The position numbers and the translations under genes are program-made. A stretch of DNA of 64,000 nt from Bog-752 sp963799395. GTDB taxonomy: Bacteria; Actinomycetota; Thermoleophilia; UBA2241. The notes beneath the pieces are model-generated. The model ran no database searches. It was not told the DNA's origin and saw nothing but the letters and a program-made list of their open reading frames with translations. This document shows, piece by piece, positions 1 through 8,974 of this stretch; position 1 is the stretch's first letter, and each line of letters starts with the position of its first letter. The stretch lies in contig CAWCWZ010000012.1 of assembly GCA_963799395.1 (NCBI GenBank), forward strand, positions 4,242 to 68,241, in the 5' to 3' direction.

Positions 1-2
1 CC

Positions 3-290
3 GAAACTCCGTTCGGGGCGGCGGCGGCGTTAGCCGACGACATTCGCGAGGTGGGGCCCGGCGGTCACTTCCTCGGCAGGCGCTCCACCCGCCAAGGTCG
101 CGCCTCGGTGTGGCAACCGGCGGTGTTCCGGCGCGGTACGTTCGAATCGCACCGCGACCGCACGGTGGTCGGCGACGCTCTCGAGCGGGCGCACTCCTTG
201 CTCGCGGAGCACGAGGTGACGCCGCTGCCCGAAGACGTTCAGGGCGAGATCGAGACCGTGATCGCGGCCTTCCGGCGCGGCGTCTCGTAG
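3..290 (+). CDS. MttB-family methyltransferase, C-terminal fragment
   Basis: This is the last 95 residues of a trimethylamine/betaine-type methyltransferase (MttB superfamily). The gene enters from upstream of the window, so no start is visible. The fragment reads ADDIREVGPGGHFLG, followed by the W-P-x-x-F-x-R stretch and the ...PLPEDVQGEI tail, which is the usual C-terminus of MttB proteins. Family members transfer a methyl group from a quaternary or tertiary amine to a corrinoid protein. The substrate cannot be told here, because the region that distinguishes pyrrolysine-containing enzymes from the non-pyrrolysine betaine demethylases lies outside the window. A long perfect hairpin follows the stop codon by four bases. 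Confidence 0.8.
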   Translation, partial: ETPFGAAAALADDIREVGPGGHFLGRRSTRQGRASVWQPAVFRRGTFESHRDRTVVGDALERAHSLLAEHEVTPLPEDVQGEIETVIAAFRRGVS

Positions 291-294
291 TCGG

Positions 295-334
295 GACGGG
301 GCGGGGGCGGCCATCCGGCCGCCCCCGCCCCGTC
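295..334. terminator. GC hairpin terminator after mttB
   Basis: Perfect 18-bp inverted repeat (arms 295-312 and 317-334) with the four-base loop ATCC. It starts four bases after the mttB stop. There is no T tract, so it fits the I-shaped terminators described for actinobacteria. It sits between convergent genes and could serve both strands. Confidence 0.7.
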
Positions 335-351
335 CCTGCTGTCGGCTTCGT

Positions 352-379
352 GAGCCCGCGCCCCCCAGGGCGCGGGCTC
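352..379 (-). terminator. GC hairpin terminator for the triple-repeat gene
   Basis: Perfect 12-bp inverted repeat (352-363 and 368-379) with a four-base loop, directly abutting the stop codon (380-382) of the leftward gene. Confidence 0.6.
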
Positions 380-1405
380 TCACTTGCTCGGCTGCCAGAC
401 GAAGGCGCGCCCGACGTCGTAGACGGGCGTGCCGGGGTCGCTGTGATCGATCGACCCCGCGACGACGATCGAGTCGCCCACGAGATCGGGTGTGAGCGTC
501 GCCGTGGTGACGGCGCCGTCGGCGAACGTGCGGATCACGCTGGCGGGCGTCACGGTGAGAATGAGGTCGCTGCCGACGTCACCGTGGACGGCGCGTGAAC
601 CACGCGTGACCGTGACGGTGATCGTGCCGGCGGTCTGGTCGACCGCGGAGACAGAACCGAGGCAGGCGAACCACTTGAGCTGCCCGACCGGCACGACGTG
701 ATGCACGACCACGCACGAGGCCGTGAACACCGGGGCGCTCGGGTCGGTGCGATCGGCGTGGCCGACGATGCACACGCGGTCGCCGGCGGTGATGTCGCCG
801 ATGGCGCCCGCGGTGACGGCGCGGCCCTGTGCAACGAAGATCTTCGCGCCGGCGGCCAGGTCGATGTTCACGTCCTTGCCGGCCGAACCGCGCAGGCCGC
901 GCGAGCCGCGGCAGACGTGGACGACCAGCGCGTCGGCCTGCAGGTCGACCGAGGTGACGGTACCCCGGCACAGGAACCGGGCATGAGCGGCCGGATGCCA
1001 GACCAGGGCCTTGACGAGGTCGTAGACCGGCGCGTCGGGATCGCTTGAGTCGATCGTCCCGCGGGCCACCAGGAGCTCGCCCGCGGACACGTCGCCGAGA
1101 GTGACGGCCGTGGTTGCGCAGTGCGCTCGCGTGGCGAGGACGCTGTCGGCGGTGACGGTCAGCGTCAGGCTCTGGCCGACCGACCCCTGCAGGGCGATCG
1201 ACGCGCGCTTGACAGTGACGGTGATCGTGCTGGCCGTCTGATCGACGGCGGTGACCTTGCCGAGACAGGTGAAGGTCTGACCGGCGGTGGCGTCACCCGC
1301 GCCACGGCTCGCGGACGGCTTGGCCTGAGCCAGAGCCGGCGCGGCCAGGCTGAGCGCCAGGACACAGAGTAGAGCGGGCAGGATCAGTCTCCTCGGGGAT
1401 CTCAT
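380..1405 (-). CDS. Secreted protein of three ~105-residue OB-like repeats
   Basis: A 341-residue exported protein of unknown function. The start chosen is the ATG at 1405, which gives a typical signal peptide: Arg-rich n-region MRSPRR, hydrophobic core, then A-x-A (ALAQA). The remainder is three consecutive copies of one module. Each opens with F-x-C-L/R-G-x-V-x-x-V-D, continues with a T-I-T-V-T-V strand and a G-D/S-V/A-G-x-D/S core, and ends D-P-x-x-P-V-Y/F. The single Cys near the start of each copy is conserved. The pattern resembles DUF5666-type beta-barrel repeats, in which G-x-V-x-x-V-D also opens each unit, but that assignment is tentative. It is convergent with mttB and divergent from the MFS gene. 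Confidence 0.75.
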   Translation of the reverse strand: MRSPRRLILPALLCVLALSLAAPALAQAKPSASRGAGDATAGQTFTCLGKVTAVDQTASTITVTVKRASIALQGSVGQSLTLTVTADSVLATRAHCATTAVTLGDVSAGELLVARGTIDSSDPDAPVYDLVKALVWHPAAHARFLCRGTVTSVDLQADALVVHVCRGSRGLRGSAGKDVNIDLAAGAKIFVAQGRAVTAGAIGDITAGDRVCIVGHADRTDPSAPVFTASCVVVHHVVPVGQLKWFACLGSVSAVDQTAGTITVTVTRGSRAVHGDVGSDLILTVTPASVIRTFADGAVTTATLTPDLVGDSIVVAGSIDHSDPGTPVYDVGRAFVWQPSK

Positions 1406-1655
1406 GCGGCCTCCGTCGCTCGGGGTGGGGCAGGACTTCCGACAAGGAATGTCGGTACGCGGTGACCAGGCGATGAGGGAACTCGACGCGGAACCGTCGT
1501 CAGCTCGGACAGCGCTCGCGGTCGAACGCGAGAGGGCGACCGGATTTGGACGCGCTTCGGCGGGGAAGAGCTGAAGGCAGCGGCCTCGCGGGCGCGGCCG
1601 CGCCCGAGGAGCTGGCGCCGCCACCACGGCGACTCTCTCTTGCGAAACCCAGACG

Positions 1656-2979
1656 ATGATGAGCACAGCACGGGTGCAGAGGCGGGACCCCGTCGCCTCC
1701 GGCTTCGGTCGGGGGCGTTCTCAAGCTCGCCCTCATCGCCGTCACCGACTTCACCGTCTGGCTCGGCTCGGGCGCGATCCTGCCCTACCTGCCGGTCTTC
1801 CTCAGGGAGCAGGCGCACGCCTCGCTGTCGCTGATCGCCCTCGTCGCCGCGGCCTACTTCATCGGCGTCTTCAGCTTCTCGACCTACTTCGGTCGCCTCA
1901 GCGACCGCGTCAGGCGCCGGCCGATGATCATCGCCGGGACAGTGCTCTACGCGGTCGCGACCGGGCTCTTCCTCACGACCACCCAGCCCGGCTGGTTCGT
2001 CGTCTTTCGCTTCGTCGAGGGCATGGGCGCGGCGGCGGTGGTGCCGGCCGCCCAGGCCTTCGTCGCCGACATCACGGTCGACGAGAACCGCAGCCGGGCC
2101 TACGGCTGGCTGACCTCGGCCCAGTTCGCCGGCCTCATCATCGGGCCGGCCCTGGCGTGGCCGCTCTATGCTCTGGGCGGCGGGCACGGCACCCGAGCCT
2201 TCGACGCCGTCTTCGTCTTCGGCGCGGCGCTCACGGCCGTCGTGGCCGTGGTGCTGACCGTCTTTCTGCGCGAACCGCGCCACGCCGGCGTCGCTCGTCG
2301 TGCCCTGCCCCGGGAGCGGCCGCCGCTGCGCGTACTGCTGACCAGGCCGGTGGCGGCCATCATCGTGGCCGTGGCCGCCGCCGAGTTCGCCATGGGCGCC
2401 TGGGAGGTGGTATGGAGCCTCTGGTTGCGTCACATCGGCGCTTCGATGCGCGTCGTCGGTCTCACCTGGATCGCCTTCAGCGTGCCGATGGCCTTCTCGT
2501 TCGTCGGCGGTCGCGTGGCCGACCGCCACAGCCGCTTCGCCCTCATGTTCTGGGGCTTCGCGATCACCGGGGCGAGCTGGATCGTCTTCTCCCTGACTCG
2601 CGATCTGACCGCGTATCTCGCCGCGATGCTGATCGGCGGCGCGGCCTTCGCCGTCGCCTTCCCGGCCAAGCAGGCGTTCCTCGTGCAGGTCGCCGCCCCT
2701 CGCTGGCTCGGGTCGGTCCAGGGTCTCGAGCAGACCGCCATGCAGCTCGCGGCGCTGGTCGGCACGCTCACGGCGCCGCTCCTCTACGGTCTGATCGGTG
2801 GCTACCTCTTCGCCGTCGGCGGCGCCGTCGCCCTCGGCGGCCTGCTGGTCGCCGCTCCGACCTTGCGCAGGGAGTGGGCCTGCGTCGCGGGAGGCAGCGG
2901 CGCGCGCAGCTGCGCGGAAACCGCGCCGCCCCGGCCGCACGACGGCCTGGCCGTGGAGTGGTCGAGCACGGAGGAGTAG
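1656..2979 (+). CDS. MFS transporter (frameshifted near 1711-1715)
   Basis: Major facilitator superfamily efflux-type permease of about 440 residues and roughly 12 membrane segments. The frame from 1718 onward encodes TM1 (LKLALIAVTDFTVWLGSGAI), the motif-A loop G-R-L-S-D-R (in YFGRLSDRVRRRP) and a second-half G-R-V-A-D-R-H loop. That frame has no usable start until Met 1924, which would remove two helices. The likely start, ATG 1656, lies in another frame. Reading the GGGGG run at 1711-1715 as four G joins the two frames cleanly (...VASGFGRG-VLKLALIAV). I therefore treat this as one gene with a one-base insertion, most likely a consensus error. The drug or metabolite carried cannot be inferred. 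Confidence 0.75.
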
Positions 2980-3036
2980 GGGGCGGCCGCGATGCCGACC
3001 CCGGTGCGCCGTGGCGCGGCCGGCGGTGGGCCCGTC

Positions 3037-3357
3037 CTAGATGACGTAGGCGCAGCCGTTCCAGGACGCGCGGACCCGGCGGCCGCGCCGCGTGAGGTCG
3101 AGGACGAGCTCCTCTGGTCCGGGGCGGGCGCCGGCGTCGAGGTACAGCTCGAACCCGCCGGCGTCGATGGGCCCAGCCGTCGAATGCCACCGTGGCGGGC
3201 GCGCGACGTCGGCTTCGAGCAGCGTGAGCCGGCCGGTGCCGCAGCAGTGGTGGTCGACCGTCCACACGTACAAGCGGCCGCCGTGCCGCGCCACGAAGGC
3301 GCGGACCTCGTCGTCGGCCACGACGGTCGGTGCGGGGCGAGTCGTCGGCGTCGGCAC
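3037..3357 (-). CDS. Small Cys/His-containing protein of unknown function
   Basis: A 106-residue soluble protein with a GTG start at 3357. It contains HHCCGTG near residue 37 and WNGCAYVI at the extreme C-terminus, with predicted beta strands between. Two adjacent Cys plus one near the C-terminus could bind metal or an Fe-S cluster, loosely like HesB/IscA proteins, but the spacing is not diagnostic and I do not assign a function. Its start lies four bases past the stop of the tiny ORF at 3361-3474, so the two may be co-transcribed. It is convergent with the MFS gene. Confidence 0.55.
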   Translation of the reverse strand: MPTPTTRPAPTVVADDEVRAFVARHGGRLYVWTVDHHCCGTGRLTLLEADVARPPRWHSTAGPIDAGGFELYLDAGARPGPEELVLDLTRRGRRVRASWNGCAYVI

Positions 3358-3360
3358 GCG

Positions 3361-3474
3361 TCAGCCCTTCTCGACAGGGTGGGGGGCCTCGGCGAGCGCG
3401 CCCAGCAGCTCGACGTCGGCCGCCTCAGAGAATTCGTTCACATCGATCCGACTGTACCCCGCCTGGAACCGCAC
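3361..3474 (-). CDS. Possible 37-residue ORF upstream of the Cys protein
   Basis: Short frame with a GTG start at 3474: begins MRFQAGYSRIDVNEF and ends APHPVEKG. It stops three bases before the next gene's GTG, as in a tight operon, and its mixed composition is unlike GC-rich shadow frames. There is no good Shine-Dalgarno sequence, and an upstream TTG could extend it. It could also be the N-terminal part of a longer gene. Weak call. Confidence 0.35.
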   Translation of the reverse strand: MRFQAGYSRIDVNEFSEAADVELLGALAEAPHPVEKG

Positions 3475-3622
3475 GTACCGCTCGCCGCGGGTCCGGCCGA
3501 CGGACAAACAGTTGGCGGTCCGGCCCGGACGGGTATCGGCATCTCGCGCTGCCGCCGCGGCGCCTTCGCGCCTCGCCGTTAGCGATGCGCCCAATTGCGG
3601 CAGTAGTGGGTGGAGGTGTGAG

Positions 3623-4543
3623 ATGCCGAGATCTATCTGGAAAGGGGCCATCAGCTTCGGTCTCGTCAATGTGCCCGTGACCCTGTATGCGGCCGAGCGC
3701 CAGCAGGAGCTGCGCTTCAACCAGCTCGACAGGCGCACCATGAGCAGGGTGCGCGAGAAGCGCGTCGACGAGAAGACCGGTCAGGAGGTCCCCTACGAGG
3801 AGATCGTCAAGGGCTACGACACCGGCGGCGGACGGTACGTGGTGCTCACCGAGGACGACCTCAGGCGGGCGAACCCCAAGGCGACCCAGACGGTCAACAT
3901 CCTCGGCTTCGTGAACGCCGACGAGATCGACATCGGCTACTTCGTCAAGCCCTTCTACCTGGCGCCGATCGGCTCCGGCAGGAAGGGCTACGCCCTCCTG
4001 CGGGCGGTGCTGCGCGACAGCGGGCGGGTGGCGATCGCCAAGGTCGTCATCCGCACCAGGGAGTATCTGTGCGCGGTGATCGCCCGGGGCGACGTCCTCG
4101 TCCTGGAGACGCTGCGCTACGCCTACGAGCTGCGCGACACCTCCGAGCTCGACCTTCCCGAGGACGACCTCCAGGCGCTCGGCCTGACGAAGCCCGAGAT
4201 CACCATGGCCGAGCAGTTGATCGAGGCCATGGTGACCCCCTGGGACCCCGCGGCCTACAGAGACGAGTACCGCGACGACCTGCTCAGGGTGATCGAGGAG
4301 AAGGAGCGCACCGGACGCGTCGAGGAGGTCGCGCCAAGCGAGGGTGTCGGCGCGCCGGCCGAGGGTCAGGTGGTCGACATCATGGCCCTGCTCAAGCGTA
4401 GCGTCGACCAGGTGCGCGGCTCCCGCGGCGCCGGCGCCGAGGACGATGGCGAGGCCCGGGCGGAGGGCGCGTCCCGGCCGCCGGCCAGAAGCACGGCGCC
4501 GGCCAAGCGCGGCGGCAAGGGCGGGCGCCGCAAGGCGGCCTGA
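3623..4543 (+). CDS. ku: Ku, non-homologous end-joining DNA end-binding protein
   Basis: A 306-residue bacterial Ku homodimer subunit. It begins MPRSIWKGAISFGLVNVPV, the invariant Ku opening, and continues through the beta-barrel ring (YFVKPFYLAP, then the K-G-Y-x-L-L-R segment) to a helical region ending near residue 260. The last 45 residues are a Lys/Arg/Ala-rich tail of the kind that contacts DNA and recruits LigD. GGAGG at 3612-3616 gives a six-base spacing to the ATG. ligD starts 80 bases downstream on the same strand, so the two form the minimal bacterial NHEJ pair: Ku threads onto broken ends and LigD processes and seals them. Length and domain layout are normal for actinobacteria. 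Confidence 0.95.
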   Translation: MPRSIWKGAISFGLVNVPVTLYAAERQQELRFNQLDRRTMSRVREKRVDEKTGQEVPYEEIVKGYDTGGGRYVVLTEDDLRRANPKATQTVNILGFVNADEIDIGYFVKPFYLAPIGSGRKGYALLRAVLRDSGRVAIAKVVIRTREYLCAVIARGDVLVLETLRYAYELRDTSELDLPEDDLQALGLTKPEITMAEQLIEAMVTPWDPAAYRDEYRDDLLRVIEEKERTGRVEEVAPSEGVGAPAEGQVVDIMALLKRSVDQVRGSRGAGAEDDGEARAEGASRPPARSTAPAKRGGKGGRRKAA

Positions 4544-4623
4544 ATGGCGGCGCGTCACGGGGTCGCGACCGCGGCGCGACGCGACGGCGCGAGCGCGGCG
4601 CCGCCGGCGGCGGCGTGACGGCG

Positions 4624-7200
4624 ATGGCCCTCGAAGGCTACCGGGCAAAGCGCCGGCTGGGGGAGACGCCCGAACCGGGTCCACGTCTGGCGTCGAGTCC
4701 GCACGGCGACCTCTTCGTCGTGCACAAGCATGCGGCGCGCCGGCTGCACTACGACCTCAGGCTCGAGCTCGACGGCGTGCTGAAGAGCTGGGCGGTGCCG
4801 AAGGGTCCGAGCCTCGACCCCGACGACAGGCACCTCGCCGTCCACGTCGAGGACCACCCGCTCGACTACGCCGACTTCGAGGGAGTGATCCCCAAGGGCC
4901 AGTACGGCGCCGGCACCGTGATGGTCTGGGACAGGGGACGGTGGTTCCCGGAAGAGGCGACCGCCGACGACCCGCGTCGGGCCTACGAGAGCGGCCGCCT
5001 CAAGTTCCGCCTCGAGGGAGAGAAGCTGCGCGGCCGCTGGATGCTCGTGCGCATGAAGGCGCGTCGCGACCCGGACGGTCGCTCGACCGACGAGCAGGCC
5101 GACAACTGGCTGCTCTTCAAGGAGCGCGACGACGAGGCCCGCAGCGGCGAGGAGGCCGCCGTCACGGCGCGGCTGCCCGACAGCGCCCGGACCGGCCGCT
5201 CGGTCGAGGAGATCGCCGCGGCGGCCGATCGCGTGTGGAGTCCCGCCGGCGGCGAGAGCGCCGGGCGTCTCGACCCGGCGGCGATCGAGGGGGCGCGCCG
5301 GGCGCCGCTGCCCGATCGTCTCGAGCCCGAGCTCGCGACCCTCGCATCCACGGCGCCGCCGGGCGACGACTGGCTGCACGAGATCAAGTTCGACGGCTAC
5401 CGCATCATCTGCCGGCTCGAGCACGGCGAGCGGCGGCTGCTGACCCGCCGCGGGGTCGACTGGACCGATCACTTCCCGACGCTTCTCGGGCCGCTCGCCC
5501 AGGTGCCGGCCGAGACAGCGCTGCTCGACGGAGAAGTGGTCTACGTGCAAGACGACGGGCGCACGAGCTTTCCCGCGCTGGCGAGCGCCCTGCAGGGCGG
5601 GACCGACCCGCAAGGCCGAATCGTCTACTACGTCTTCGACCTCGTGTACCTGAACGGGTTCGACCTGACGCGAGCGCCGCTCTGGGCCCGCAAGGAGGCG
5701 CTTGAGCGCCTCCTTGCGGGCCTGCCTTCCGGCGCTCGCGTCAGGTTCGTCGACCACGTCCAGGGTCGCGGCGAGGAGTTCGTGCGCCAGGCTTGCGGCT
5801 TCGCCCTCGAGGGCGCAGTGGCCAAGCGCGCCGACTCGGCCTACCGTCCGGGGCGCGGCCGCGACTGGCTCAAGGTGAAGTGCCTGCACCGTCAGGAGCT
5901 CCTCGTCATCGGGTTCACCGAGCGGACGGGCGACGATGGCGGGGTCGGTGCCATCCTCGTGGGCTATCACGACGGGCCCGGCGGTCCGGTGCGCTGCGCC
6001 GGCCGGGTCGGCACCGGCTGGGACGACAGAACGATGCGCGACCTGCGGGGGCGGCTCGACGCCCTGGTCGTGTCGGCGCCGCCGTGCCTGGATCCGCCGC
6101 GGGGCAGGGCGGCCGCCGGCGTGCGCTGGGTGGAGCCCGCCCTGGTCGCAGAGATCGAGTTCCTCGACTGGAACGGACACGACGCGCTGCGTCACGCGTC
6201 GTTCGAGGGTCTGCGGTCCGACAAGCGGGCCGGCGACGTCGTGTTCGAGCAGGCGGCGCCCGCCCGGGGCCGCCGCGACGACGGGCCGGCGACCGTCGCC
6301 GGCGTCGCCATCAGCCACCCGGGCCGCGTCATGTACGCGGACATCGGCTTGACCAAGCTCGAGGTGGCCCGGTACTACGAAGCGGTGGCCGAAGGCCTCA
6401 TGCCCCACATCGCGCGCCGCCCTCTGACGCTGGTGCGCTGTCCCGACGGCGCCACGGCCCAGTGCTTCTTTCAGAAGCACGCCGCCGATCACTTTCCCGA
6501 CACGATCATCGAGGTGCCGATCCGTGAGTCCGGCAAGTCGGCGACCTACGTGGCCGTCGACTTGCTGGCCGGCGTTCTGGCGCTGGTGCAGATGGGAGCG
6601 CTCGAGTTCCACGTGTGGGGCTCGCGGGTCGAGACGCTCGAACGGCCCGACCAGATGGTCTTCGACCTGGACCCGGCCGACGGCTTGCCGTTCGCGCGCA
6701 CGATCGCGGCGGCCACGACCCTGCGCGGGCTGCTCTCGCAGCTCGGTCTGGAGAGCTTCGTGAAGACGAGCGGCGGCAAGGGGCTGCACGTGGTCGTGCC
6801 GCTACGTCCGGTGCGGCCGTGGCCCGTCGTCAAGGACTTTTCGCACGCGATCGCCGACCTCATGGTGAAGGCCGAACCCGAGGGCTACGTCGCCACGATG
6901 TCGCGCCGCAAGCGCACCGGCAGGGTCTACATCGACTACCTGCGCAACGGCCGCGGCGCCACCTTCGTCGCGCCCTACTCGACGCGTCGGCGGGCGGGCG
7001 CTCCGGTGAGCGCGCCACTGCGCTGGGACGAGCTCACCGCGACGCTGCGCCCCGACGGCTACACGGTGGCCACCGTCGGTCGCCGGTTCCCGGGCGTGGC
7101 GGACGACCCGTGGCGGGGCTACTTTGACGTACGTCAGGAGATCACCGAGGAGATGCTGCGGACGGTGGGCGTCAAGTCGGGGCAAGAGACGGCAGCCTAG
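4624..7200 (+). CDS. ligD: LigD, multifunctional NHEJ ligase (PE-LIG-POL order)
   Basis: An 858-residue ATP-dependent DNA ligase D. The ATG at 4624 is preferred over GTG 4615 because family members start MALEEYRxKR. Domains in order: a 3'-phosphoesterase (about 1-170) with metal ligands H36, H42, D44 and H78; a ligase domain (about 225-520) with the nucleotidyl Lys K255 in EIKFDGYR; and an AEP-type primase/polymerase (about 555-850) with catalytic D681 and D683 in FDLDPAD plus a third acidic site in YIDYLRN. All three activities look intact. The order is that of Pseudomonas LigD, whereas the mycobacterial enzyme is POL-PE-LIG. It follows ku directly. Confidence 0.95.
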   Translation: MALEGYRAKRRLGETPEPGPRLASSPHGDLFVVHKHAARRLHYDLRLELDGVLKSWAVPKGPSLDPDDRHLAVHVEDHPLDYADFEGVIPKGQYGAGTVMVWDRGRWFPEEATADDPRRAYESGRLKFRLEGEKLRGRWMLVRMKARRDPDGRSTDEQADNWLLFKERDDEARSGEEAAVTARLPDSARTGRSVEEIAAAADRVWSPAGGESAGRLDPAAIEGARRAPLPDRLEPELATLASTAPPGDDWLHEIKFDGYRIICRLEHGERRLLTRRGVDWTDHFPTLLGPLAQVPAETALLDGEVVYVQDDGRTSFPALASALQGGTDPQGRIVYYVFDLVYLNGFDLTRAPLWARKEALERLLAGLPSGARVRFVDHVQGRGEEFVRQACGFALEGAVAKRADSAYRPGRGRDWLKVKCLHRQELLVIGFTERTGDDGGVGAILVGYHDGPGGPVRCAGRVGTGWDDRTMRDLRGRLDALVVSAPPCLDPPRGRAAAGVRWVEPALVAEIEFLDWNGHDALRHASFEGLRSDKRAGDVVFEQAAPARGRRDDGPATVAGVAISHPGRVMYADIGLTKLEVARYYEAVAEGLMPHIARRPLTLVRCPDGATAQCFFQKHAADHFPDTIIEVPIRESGKSATYVAVDLLAGVLALVQMGALEFHVWGSRVETLERPDQMVFDLDPADGLPFARTIAAATTLRGLLSQLGLESFVKTSGGKGLHVVVPLRPVRPWPVVKDFSHAIADLMVKAEPEGYVATMSRRKRTGRVYIDYLRNGRGATFVAPYSTRRRAGAPVSAPLRWDELTATLRPDGYTVATVGRRFPGVADDPWRGYFDVRQEITEEMLRTVGVKSGQETAA

Positions 7201-7405
7201 AGTCGGCGACGGCGATGGAACGACTGCGCCGCCGGCGGCCGGCAGCTCCCCGAGAACTCCCTGCCCACCGCACCGTGATCGGCTCCGGGCGCGGAGGCGA
7301 CGCGATGCGCGACGAAACCGGGGCGGACGAATTGGCTCGCACCTTCTTCGGGTACAAGGGAGGCGGTACCGCCTCCGCGAGCCCCGGCGAGCAAAGGATG
7401 TCGTA

Positions 7406-8962
7406 GTGCCCGACTACCACCGCTACAAGGCAGGCAAGGACCGTGCACCCGCCGGCAGGAACGGACGGCCGGAACGACACCCGGTGGCCGGCTACACGCT
7501 CTACACGGCCGGCGATGGGCCGGCGGGTCGGGGAAGCCTGTGGCTGCGCGTGACCAAGGTCGCGGTGCTCGTGATCGTGTGCTTCGTGGCCGTCACGGTG
7601 GGCATGATGGTGGGATTCCTGCAGCGCACGGCCGCCCAGGTCGGCAGGAACGATCCTCAGGAGGTGCAGGCCGCGAGGTCGCAGCTCGCGGCATCGCGGC
7701 CCGGCAAACCGCTCAACATCCTCATCCTCGGCAGCGACCGGCGCGCCGGTCAGCCTAATCTCGGCGCGCGCTCCGATACGCTGCTGGTCGTGCGCCTCGA
7801 TCCCCAGACGGGCAGCATCTCGATGCTCTCCGTGCCCCGTGACCTGATGGTGACGATCCCCGGGTACGGTCCTAACAAGATCAACGCCGCGTACTCGTTC
7901 GGCGGCGCCAAGCTGTCGCTCGAGGTCGTCAAGCAGTTGCTCGGCATCCCCATCAACGACTTCATCGACATCAACTTCGACGGCTTCATCGGGGTCATCA
8001 ACAAGCTCGGCGGGGCCTACCTGATGATCGACCGCGGCTACTACAACAACACCGCGGTGACCGGCTACGCCTCGATCGACATCAACCCCGGCTACCAGCG
8101 GCTGAACGGCTCCCAGACGCTCGACTGGGTGCGCTTCCGCCACGACCAGAACGGCGACTTCACCCGCATCGTGCGCCAGCAGATGTTCCTGCGCGAGATG
8201 AAGCGCGAGCTGGCCGCCTCGGCCAGGTTGTCGAGCCTGCCGCGATTCCTCGCGGTGGCAAGCATCATCTCGCACAACGTCACCTCCGACATCTCCAGCC
8301 TGGGCAAGCTCTACCAGGTGCTCAGCCTGGCGCTGAAGCTCGACACCACTCACATCTACCAGACGCACATCACCGGCTCGACGCCCACGATCGGCGGCAT
8401 CTCCTACGTCGTGGCCACGCCGCAGCAGGTGGCCATGGCGGTCCACCAGTTCCTGCACCCGGCGCCGGCGCCGACCCGGGCACCGACCCGGCCAGCCGGC
8501 TCGACCGCCGCCGCCGGCTCGAGGGCCGCCAGGACCAAGACGGTCATCACCGACTCGCCCTACCACGTCGCCGAGTGGCGCGCCCTGCAGAAGCGCGCCC
8601 ACCTGGCGCTCTACATGCCGGCCTCCCTGCCGGGCGCTCTCGGCTACGATCAGTTCCGCGCCTACACCGTGCCTACCGGGTCGGGGACGGCGCGGGCGGC
8701 GGTCGCCGTCGGCACGTCTCCTCTGGGTGGCTACTGGGACGTCCAGGCGATCGCCTGGACGGGCGCGCCGATCCTTTCGAGCCCCGACGCGACCACGACC
8801 ATCGGCGGACGCCGCTACTCGCTGTACTACGACGGCGCCCAGCTGCACATGGTCGCCTGGCGGGTGGGCGGCGTAGCCTACTGGGTCTCGAACACGCTCG
8901 ACGACGAGCTCTCGAACCATACGATGCTCGCCCTTGCGACCTCCAGCGTGCGCGTGCCCTAG
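7406..8962 (+). CDS. LytR-CpsA-Psr family wall glycopolymer transferase
   Basis: A 518-residue membrane-anchored LCP protein. LCP enzymes move a lipid-linked glycopolymer onto peptidoglycan outside the membrane. GTG 7406 is chosen because AAAGGA lies seven bases upstream. A cytoplasmic tail of about 48 residues precedes one TM helix (about 50-72). The LCP domain follows, with NILILGSDRR, SDTLLVV, SVPRDLMVTIPGYGPNKINA and an Arg-rich WVRFRHDQNGDFTRI active-site segment. A Pro/Thr/Ala linker leads to a C-terminal domain of about 150 residues, common in actinobacterial LCPs and of unclear role. The PBP gene starts 12 bases downstream, so the two are probably co-transcribed for cell-wall assembly. 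Confidence 0.9.
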   Translation: MPDYHRYKAGKDRAPAGRNGRPERHPVAGYTLYTAGDGPAGRGSLWLRVTKVAVLVIVCFVAVTVGMMVGFLQRTAAQVGRNDPQEVQAARSQLAASRPGKPLNILILGSDRRAGQPNLGARSDTLLVVRLDPQTGSISMLSVPRDLMVTIPGYGPNKINAAYSFGGAKLSLEVVKQLLGIPINDFIDINFDGFIGVINKLGGAYLMIDRGYYNNTAVTGYASIDINPGYQRLNGSQTLDWVRFRHDQNGDFTRIVRQQMFLREMKRELAASARLSSLPRFLAVASIISHNVTSDISSLGKLYQVLSLALKLDTTHIYQTHITGSTPTIGGISYVVATPQQVAMAVHQFLHPAPAPTRAPTRPAGSTAAAGSRAARTKTVITDSPYHVAEWRALQKRAHLALYMPASLPGALGYDQFRAYTVPTGSGTARAAVAVGTSPLGGYWDVQAIAWTGAPILSSPDATTTIGGRRYSLYYDGAQLHMVAWRVGGVAYWVSNTLDDELSNHTMLALATSSVRVP

Positions 8963-8974
8963 CAACGTGGCGAC

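Noticed and set aside
137..160. TTCGAATC, a T-loop-like string suggesting a tRNA
   Set aside because: It is inside the mttB reading frame and no cloverleaf can be drawn around it.
1402..2940. Long open frame on the minus strand opposite the MFS gene
   Set aside because: It is a GC-skew shadow: Arg/Gly/Asp/Glu-rich with no domain, and the opposite strand encodes clear MFS motifs.
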